Below are positions 1 through 4,232 of a DNA stretch of 5,318 nucleotides, piece after piece (position 1 is the first letter of the stretch; every line of letters begins with the position of its first letter). Under the pieces are notes generated by a model. It did not search any database. It worked only from the letters and a program-made list of their open reading frames with translations, and was not told the origin of the DNA. Position numbers and translations under genes: made by a program. The DNA is from Nitriliruptorales bacterium (lineage in GTDB: Bacteria > Actinomycetota > Nitriliruptoria > Euzebyales > Egibacteraceae): NCBI GenBank assembly GCA_007119305.1, contig SKPY01000182.1:1-5318 (forward strand), given 5' to 3'.

Positions 1-1
1 C

Positions 2-1237
2 GAGCAGGACCCCGCCACGTCGGAAGCCGCCTCGCCCCTGCGCGAGCCGGCCTACCTCGTGGCGCTCGGGGTCGCCCTCGTCGTGGCGCTCGGGTTCGGG
101 CTCGTCGTCCCGGTCCTGCCGGTGTTCGCCCGCGCGTTCGGCGTCGGGCTGTTCGCGGTGACCGTGGTCGTGAGCGTCTTCGCGGGCGTGCGGCTCGTGT
201 CCAACCTCTACACGGGTGCGCTGACCGACCGCTTCGGCACCCGCAGCGCGATCGGCTGGGGCGCAATCATCGTCGCCGGATCGAGCCTGCTGACCGCGAC
301 CGCCGCGACCTACTGGCAGCTCGTGGTCTACCGGGGGCTCGGGGGCTTCGGCAGCGCGCTGTTCTTCAACGCGATCCTCACCCATGTGGTCGGCCTCGTC
401 CCGGCGCACCAGCGCGGCCGGGCGGTGGGGGGGCTGCAGGCGGCCTTCCTGCTGGGCATCACGCTCGGCCCTAGCGTGGGGGGGCTCCTGGCCGAGCCGC
501 TGGGGCTGCGCTGGCCGTTCGTCATCTACGCGGTGGCCTGCGCCCTCGCCGGTCTGCTCGCCCTGCGCTTCCTGCCCCCCGAGCGCGCGCTCGGGGGGGA
601 GGACGGCGCGCCGGCCAGCGAACCCCGCCCCCGGGGGATCCGCGCGCTCCTGCGGGTCGCGCGGGAGCTGTGCACAGACCCGACGTTCGCCATCGCGCTC
701 GTGCTCATGGCGACCTCGCGCTGGGCGGCCACCGGCGTCCGGTTCAGCCTCGTGCCGCTCCTCGGCGTCGAGCAGGCCGGCGCGAGCGTCCTCATGATGG
801 GATTCGCGCTGACGCTGGCCGCGCTCACCCACCTCGCGATCACCTGGCCCGCAGGCAAGGTCGCCGACACGTTCGGCAGGCGGACCCTCACGATCCCGGC
901 CTACGCCGCGTACGCCGGCGTCACGGTCGCCCTCGGCTTCGCCGGCGCCGTCGGCCCCTTCCTCGTGCTCATGGCGCTCTACGGCCTCGCCACGGGCCTC
1001 ACGGCGGTCACCCCGCCGGCCATCGTCGGCGACCTCGTGCCGTCGCACCGCACGGGGGTCTCCATCGGCGTGCTGAACACCGCCGGCGACCTCGGCAGCG
1101 TCGTCGGTCCGCTCGCCTCCGGCCTGCTGGCACAGGCCTACGGCTATCCGGCGGGCTTCGGCGTATCGGGCCTGCTCCTCGCCGCCGCGGCCCTGCTCGC
1201 GCTGCGTATGCGGGAGACCCTGCCCGAACGGGCCTGA
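2..1237 (+). CDS. MFS transporter, DHA1-type drug/metabolite exporter (5' partial)
   Basis: Inner-membrane secondary transporter of the major facilitator superfamily, probably a proton-coupled exporter; the substrate cannot be read from sequence. The frame is open from base 2 to TGA 1235-1237 (411 visible codons). A GTG at 59 is possible, but it falls at the edge of helix 1, and the codons before it (bases 2-58) encode a polar tail typical of an MFS N-terminus, so the true start is probably upstream. Twelve hydrophobic segments can be traced. MFS motif A in loop 2-3 reads GALTDRFGTR (about 215-245). A second copy in loop 8-9 reads GKVADTFGRR (about 854-883). The antiporter motif C in helix 5 reads GITLGPSVGGLL (about 455-490). 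A charged cytoplasmic linker separates helices 6 and 7 (about 575-685). Motif C favours the 12-helix drug:H+ antiporter family. Its stop codon lies 37 bases before the next gene. Family is certain; specificity is unknown. Confidence 0.93.
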   Translation, partial: EQDPATSEAASPLREPAYLVALGVALVVALGFGLVVPVLPVFARAFGVGLFAVTVVVSVFAGVRLVSNLYTGALTDRFGTRSAIGWGAIIVAGSSLLTATAATYWQLVVYRGLGGFGSALFFNAILTHVVGLVPAHQRGRAVGGLQAAFLLGITLGPSVGGLLAEPLGLRWPFVIYAVACALAGLLALRFLPPERALGGEDGAPASEPRPRGIRALLRVARELCTDPTFAIALVLMATSRWAATGVRFSLVPLLGVEQAGASVLMMGFALTLAALTHLAITWPAGKVADTFGRRTLTIPAYAAYAGVTVALGFAGAVGPFLVLMALYGLATGLTAVTPPAIVGDLVPSHRTGVSIGVLNTAGDLGSVVGPLASGLLAQAYGYPAGFGVSGLLLAAAALLALRMRETLPERA

Positions 1238-1265
1238 CCGACGACGGCCGGTTGTGGGCTACGAT
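1234..1265 (+). promoter_or_regulatory. Candidate leaderless promoter of the cis-prenyltransferase gene
   Basis: A -10-like TACGAT lies at 1260-1265, nine bases before ATG 1275. CTGACC at 1234-1239 could serve as the -35, overlapping the stop codon of the MFS gene, but the 20-base spacer is longer than ideal. No Shine-Dalgarno precedes either possible start (GTG 1254 or ATG 1275). A transcript starting around 1272-1275 would be leaderless or nearly so, which is common in actinobacteria. If the -10 is real, GTG 1254 would lie upstream of the transcript and could not be used from this promoter. Confidence 0.45.
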
Positions 1266-1274
1266 CAGGCCGCC

Positions 1275-2051
1275 ATGCTGCGTGATCTCGTCTACCGGCT
1301 CTACGAGCGGAGGCTGGTCGCCGACCTGCGGGCGTCGCGTCTGCCCCGCCACGTCGGCGTCATCCTCGACGGCAACCGCCGCTATGCCCGCGAGCGCGGG
1401 CTGTCCACGATCGCGGACGGGCACCGGGTTGGCGCGGAGAAGATCCACGAGCTCCTCGACTGGTGCCACGAGCTCGGCATCGCCTACATCACCCTGTGGA
1501 TGCTGTCGACCGACAACCTCCAGCGCGACGAGGACGAGGTCGGGGACCTGTGCGAGATCATCGCGGAGACCATCAGCCGCATCGCCCACGACGAGCGCAA
1601 CGATGAGCGCGGCGTGCGCATCACCGCGCTGGGCGCGCTCGACGGGCTGCCCGACGCCCTGCGCAAGGCGCTGAAGGACGCCGAGGAGACCACGGCGGGC
1701 CGTTCGGCGCTGCACGTGCAGGTCGCAGTGGGCTACGGCGGGCGGCAGGAGATCACCGACGCGTTCCGCGGGCTGCTCGAGGAGCGCCACGCCCACGGCG
1801 ACGACCTCGCCACGGTGATCGCCGAGCTCACCCCCGGCGAGATCAGCCGCCACCTCTACACCACCGGCACCCCCGACCCGGACCTCATCATCCGCACCTC
1901 CGGGGAGATCCGCCTGTCCGGGTTCCTCATGTGGCAGAGCGCGCACAGCGAGTTCTACTTCTGCGACCCGTACTGGCCCGAGTTCCGCAAGACCGACTTC
2001 CTGCGCGCGCTGCGCGACTTCGCGTCCCGCCAGCGGCGCTTCGGGCGCTGA
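1275..2051 (+). CDS. uppS: Isoprenyl transferase (cis-prenyl diphosphate synthase, UppS family)
   Basis: Cytosolic or membrane-associated enzyme that condenses isopentenyl diphosphate onto an allylic diphosphate in cis, making precursors of the lipid carrier for cell-wall and glycan assembly. From ATG 1275 it has 258 residues, normal for the family. The diphosphate-binding motif DGNRRYA has its Asp at residue 32. The IPP-binding pair is Arg207 and Arg213 in RTSGEIRLSGF, and the Mg-binding Glu226 lies in SEFYF, all at the spacing of E. coli UppS. The LYERRL...LPRH start and the DFLRALRDFASRQ end resemble the mycobacterial short-chain enzyme Rv1086 more than long-chain UppS. At the position of E. 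coli Ala69 there is Met76 (WMLSTDN); a bulky residue there shortens products in characterised enzymes, so a C15-like product is inferred. An in-frame GTG at 1254 would add seven residues. ATG 1275 is preferred because the -10-like TACGAT lies between the two and the family N-terminus fits. TGA is at 2049-2051. Confidence 0.93.
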   Translation: MLRDLVYRLYERRLVADLRASRLPRHVGVILDGNRRYARERGLSTIADGHRVGAEKIHELLDWCHELGIAYITLWMLSTDNLQRDEDEVGDLCEIIAETISRIAHDERNDERGVRITALGALDGLPDALRKALKDAEETTAGRSALHVQVAVGYGGRQEITDAFRGLLEERHAHGDDLATVIAELTPGEISRHLYTTGTPDPDLIIRTSGEIRLSGFLMWQSAHSEFYFCDPYWPEFRKTDFLRALRDFASRQRRFGR

Positions 2052-2072
2052 CGCACGCCGACTGCAAGCGCC

Positions 2073-2115
2073 GCGCGGACGCTTCGTAGCTCCGCGTGTC
2101 ACGAAGCGTCCGCGC
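2073..2115. repeat. Perfect 15-bp inverted repeat (terminator or operator candidate)
   Basis: The arm GCGCGGACGCTTCGT at 2073-2087 is exactly the reverse complement of ACGAAGCGTCCGCGC at 2101-2115, with a 13-base loop (2088-2100). It begins 21 bases after the stop of the prenyltransferase gene. As RNA it would be a very stable stem, symmetric on both strands, so a factor-independent terminator lacking a U tract is one reading. A dimeric regulator site or a dispersed palindromic repeat are others. GACT 2060-2063 and AGTC 2116-2119 could extend the pairing around an asymmetric bulge. It is followed by a small odd palindrome CCGACGGTCGG at 2119-2129. Confidence 0.75.
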
Positions 2116-2135
2116 AGTCCGACGGTCGGCCCGGT

Positions 2136-2165
2136 TTCGGGTGCTGCAGCCCCGTGTGGTGGGAT
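2136..2165 (+). promoter_or_regulatory. Tentative promoter of the epimerase gene
   Basis: TGGGAT at 2160-2165 lies seven bases before ATG 2173, the same layout as at the other genes here, and no Shine-Dalgarno is visible. TTCGGG at 2136-2141 is the best -35 candidate (18-base spacer), but it is a poor match to TTGACA. The TGGGAT hexamer contains the upstream in-frame ATG at 2164, so using this promoter would mean starting at 2173. This is weak evidence that rests mainly on positional analogy. Confidence 0.25.
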
Positions 2166-2172
2166 GGTGCCC

Positions 2173-2733
2173 ATGGCAGTCGACACCACCGGCATCGAGG
2201 GCCTGCTCGTCGTCCGCTGGCCCACCTACGAGGACGAGCGCGGCTTCTTCCGCCAGACCTACCAGATCGCCGAGCTCGCCGAGGCGCTCGGGCGCGAGCC
2301 GGTGCTGCGCCAGGGCAACCACTCCCACAGCGTCCCCGGGGTGCTGCGGGGCTTCCACGCCGAGCCGTGGGACAAGCTCGTCTACGTCGTGCGCGGGCAT
2401 GCGTACGCGGCGATCGCCGACATCCGCCCGGAGTCGCCCACCTTCGGCCAGCACCGCTCGTTCATGCTCGGAGAGCCGCCCGACGGCGAGCGCATCCGCC
2501 TGTTCGTGAGCGCGGGCCTCGCGAACTCGTTCTGCACGCTCGGGGCTGGCCCGGTCGACTACCTCTACGACGTGAGCGACTACTGGCGGCCCGACGTCGA
2601 CAAGCCGTCCGTGGCGTGGGACGACCCGGACCTGGCGGTCGAGTGGCCGCTTGCCGCGCCCGTGCTGTCCGACGCCGACCGCGCCAACCCCACCCTGCGC
2701 GAGCTGTTCCCCGAGCACCCGCGCTGGGGGTGA
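2173..2733 (+). CDS. dTDP-4-dehydrorhamnose 3,5-epimerase family protein (RmlC-like cupin)
   Basis: Predicted cytosolic cupin acting on a nucleotide-linked 4-keto-6-deoxysugar, inverting C3 and/or C5 on the way to rhamnose or another deoxysugar of the envelope or a glycosylated product. It has 186 residues from ATG 2173, the usual RmlC length. Visible hallmarks are Arg23 in ERGFF, QGNHSHSVPGVLRGFH ending in His62 (catalytic base), Lys68, DIRPESPTFG, Tyr132 in LYDVS (catalytic acid) and WDDPDL at about 149-154. From this start His62 and Tyr132 fall at the numbers I recall for M. tuberculosis RmlC, supporting 2173 over ATG 2164. Departures from canonical RmlC are HAEPW instead of HYQ, Asn118 (LANSF) where AHGF has His, and Trp138 for the substrate-stacking Tyr. 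HAEPW and NSF mark a recognisable subclade, so the exact substrate may differ from dTDP-4-keto-rhamnose. No rmlA, rmlB or rmlD is in view. The fold is certain; the precise reaction is moderately supported. Confidence 0.88.
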   Translation: MAVDTTGIEGLLVVRWPTYEDERGFFRQTYQIAELAEALGREPVLRQGNHSHSVPGVLRGFHAEPWDKLVYVVRGHAYAAIADIRPESPTFGQHRSFMLGEPPDGERIRLFVSAGLANSFCTLGAGPVDYLYDVSDYWRPDVDKPSVAWDDPDLAVEWPLAAPVLSDADRANPTLRELFPEHPRWG

Positions 2734-2767
2734 AGCCCGCCGCCGCGCCTCCCCCGTTCCGGCCGCT

Positions 2768-2789
2768 GCCGCCGGTATCGTCCGGTGGC
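2768..2789. promoter_or_regulatory. Imperfect inverted repeat enclosing a -10-like TATCGT upstream of phoH2
   Basis: GCCGCCGG at 2768-2775 and CCGGTGGC at 2782-2789 pair over eight positions (one G-T) around TATCGT at 2776-2781. TATCGT is the only AT-rich hexamer in the 79-base gap between the epimerase and phoH2. If it is a -10, the transcript would start near 2788 and carry a roughly 25-base leader with the ribosome site, and the flanking repeat could be an operator. No good -35 is visible. The same repeat could instead be a small hairpin ending the upstream transcript. Confidence 0.35.
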
Positions 2790-2801
2790 GACGGAGCGTG
2801 G

Positions 2802-2807
2802 AAGGAG
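2802..2807 (+). promoter_or_regulatory. Shine-Dalgarno AAGGAG that fixes the phoH2 start
   Basis: AAGGAG at 2802-2807 sits five bases before ATG 2813, ideal spacing, and is the only clear Shine-Dalgarno in the window. It selects ATG 2813 over in-frame upstream starts, which reach back to 2651 inside the epimerase gene. The other starts here have no such site, so this gene is initiated differently from its neighbours. Confidence 0.8.
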
Positions 2808-2812
2808 CCCTG

Positions 2813-4159
2813 ATGCCCCGAGCGGGCGTGGTGACCTCGTACGTGCTCGACACCTGCGTGCTGCTCGCCGACCCGACGGCGCTGCACCGCTTCGACGAGC
2901 ACGAGGTGGTGCTGCCGCTGGTCGTGGTCGAGGAGCTCGACCGCCACAAGGCGCGCATGGATGAGGTCGGTCGCAACGCGCGCTCGGCGCTGCGCCTCAT
3001 CGAGGAGCTGCGCACGGCCAGCGGCAGCGGACTGCGCGACCCGATCGACCTGCCCGGTGGCGGCACGTTGCGGGTCGAGGGCAACCACGTGGACACGCAG
3101 CTGCCCACGTACCTCGATCCGGGCACGGCCGACCACCGCATCCTCGCCGTGGCGCTCGCGCTGGACGGCACGCTCGTCACCAAGGACGGCGCGCTGCGCA
3201 TCAAGGGCAGCCAGCTCGGCGTGGCGGTCGAGGACTACCGCGCGGACACCGTCTACGTGGACGAGCACTACACCGGGATGGCCGCGCTCGACGTGGCCCC
3301 GGACACGCTCACCGCGCTGCACCGCGACAACAAGGCGCGCCTGGACGACGTCGGCGCCCCCCTGTGGCGCAACGAGTGCGTCGTGCTGCGCTCCGGTCCC
3401 TCGGCCAGCGGGCTCGCGCGCGTGGCTGACGCACCTGCGGACGGGACCGTCACCGTCAAGCGTGTTGCCGGCAGCCCTCGGGCGTTCGGGGTCAGCCCGC
3501 GCGACGTGCGCCAGACGTTCGCGCTCGACCTGCTCACCGACCCGGGCGTGCCGTGCGTGTCCCTCATGGGCATGGCCGGCACCGGCAAGACGTTCCTCGC
3601 GCTCGCCGCGGGCCTCGAGCAGGTCGTCGAGGCCCAGGCCTACCGCCGCCTGTCCGTGTACCGGCCGCTGGTCGCCGTGGGCCGCCAGGAGGTCGGCTAC
3701 CTGCCCGGCGACCTGGACGAGAAGCTCCAGCCGTGGATGGCCGCGGTGTACGACAACCTCTACGCGCTGTTCCGCCGCGACGACGAGGCCGCCTCGTGGC
3801 CGGGCGGTGACCACCGCGGGACGCAGCAGGCCGTGGATGCGCTGCTGGAACGGGGCCAGCTCGAGATGGCCGCCATCACCTACCTGCGCGGGCGCTCGAT
3901 CACCGACGAGTTCGTCATCGTCGACGAGGCGCAGAACCTCGAGCTGCCGACCCTGAAGGTCATCCTCACCCGCATGGGCGCCGGCTCGAAGCTCGTGCTG
4001 TGCGGGGATCTGTCGCAGATCGACAACCCCTACATCTCCCCGTACGGAGGAATGGCCGCGCTCATCGAGAAGCTCAAGGGCACCGAGCTGTTCGGCCACG
4101 TGACGCTGGCCAAGGGCGTGCGCTCACCGCTGGCAGAGCTCGCTGCGATGACGTTCTAG
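2813..4159 (+). CDS. phoH2: PIN-PhoH protein (PhoH2-like ribonuclease/ATPase)
   Basis: Cytosolic fusion of a PIN-type ribonuclease to a PhoH P-loop ATPase; mycobacterial PhoH2 is reported to unwind and cut RNA. It has 448 residues, close to M. tuberculosis PhoH2. The PIN domain covers about 9-140, with acidic metal ligands Asp13 (YVLDT), Glu40/Glu41 (VVVEELD), Asp107 (TADHRILA) and Asp125 (TKDGALR), and the RNARSALR segment seen in this fusion family. A linker (about 140-225) leads to the PhoH domain: FGVSPRD, Walker A GMAGTGKT at 253-260, Walker B FVIVDEAQN with Asp371 and Glu372, and GDLSQID from 398. All catalytic residues I can check are present, so both halves look active. In mycobacteria a small antitoxin-like gene, phoAT, is reported upstream; here the 79-base upstream gap is too short for a comparable gene, so the protein appears to act alone or with a distant partner. 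TAG is at 4157-4159. Confidence 0.95.
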   Translation: MPRAGVVTSYVLDTCVLLADPTALHRFDEHEVVLPLVVVEELDRHKARMDEVGRNARSALRLIEELRTASGSGLRDPIDLPGGGTLRVEGNHVDTQLPTYLDPGTADHRILAVALALDGTLVTKDGALRIKGSQLGVAVEDYRADTVYVDEHYTGMAALDVAPDTLTALHRDNKARLDDVGAPLWRNECVVLRSGPSASGLARVADAPADGTVTVKRVAGSPRAFGVSPRDVRQTFALDLLTDPGVPCVSLMGMAGTGKTFLALAAGLEQVVEAQAYRRLSVYRPLVAVGRQEVGYLPGDLDEKLQPWMAAVYDNLYALFRRDDEAASWPGGDHRGTQQAVDALLERGQLEMAAITYLRGRSITDEFVIVDEAQNLELPTLKVILTRMGAGSKLVLCGDLSQIDNPYISPYGGMAALIEKLKGTELFGHVTLAKGVRSPLAELAAMTF

Positions 4160-4164
4160 CACCC

Positions 4165-4208
4165 GCGGATCGGCCGCCGGCGCGCGCCGGGCGGCCGGCG
4201 ACATCCGC
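4165..4208. terminator. GC-rich stem-loop after phoH2 (terminator candidate)
   Basis: Starting six bases after the phoH2 stop, CGGCCGCC 4171-4178 pairs with GGCGGCCG 4190-4197, and GGC 4179-4181 pairs with GCC 4186-4188. This gives an 11-bp stem with one bulged G (4189) and a four-base loop. GCGGAT 4165-4170 and ATCCGC 4203-4208 could add an outer six-pair stem across a five-base bulge. There is no U tract, so this would be a non-canonical terminator, as is common in GC-rich genomes. Its right side overlaps the -35 of the next gene, so termination and initiation signals share bases. Confidence 0.5.
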
Positions 4209-4226
4209 CCCGTGGGTGGGTAGCGT
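4198..4226 (+). promoter_or_regulatory. Leaderless-type promoter of the LigD-like gene
   Basis: GCGACA at 4198-4203 (four of six matches to TTGACA, with GACA intact), a 17-base spacer and TAGCGT at 4221-4226 form the best promoter in the window. The expected transcription start about seven bases after the -10 coincides with GTG 4233, predicting a leaderless mRNA. There is no Shine-Dalgarno. Confidence 0.6.
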
Positions 4227-4232
4227 TGCGGG

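Noticed and set aside
670..1674. A 334-codon + strand frame overlapping the MFS and prenyltransferase genes.
   Set aside because: Arg/Pro/His-rich out-of-frame translation of two well-supported genes; no family features.
2119..2129. Odd palindrome CCGACGGTCGG as a separate operator.
   Set aside because: An 11-base palindrome of this composition is not surprising in such GC-rich DNA and has no second copy nearby.
2052..2172. A small RNA or attachment site in the 121-base gap with the palindrome.
   Set aside because: No flanking direct repeats, integrase or tRNA fragment is visible, and the inverted repeat alone does not support either call.
2651..2812. An N-terminal extension of phoH2 into the epimerase gene.
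   Set aside because: The Shine-Dalgarno at 2802-2807 and the PIN domain beginning at Tyr10-Asp13 support ATG 2813; the extension is low-complexity Pro/Ala/Arg sequence.
1008..3204. Two overlapping long - strand frames (1008-2225 and 1927-3204).
   Set aside because: They run opposite the prenyltransferase, the epimerase and the phoH2 start, are compositionally biased, and lack initiation signals or motifs.
2462..4099. A 545-codon open frame on the - strand opposite the epimerase and phoH2.
   Set aside because: High GC leaves antisense frames open. Its translation is low-complexity and rich in Arg/Ala/Val/His with no domain motif, while the + strand has clear catalytic motifs throughout.
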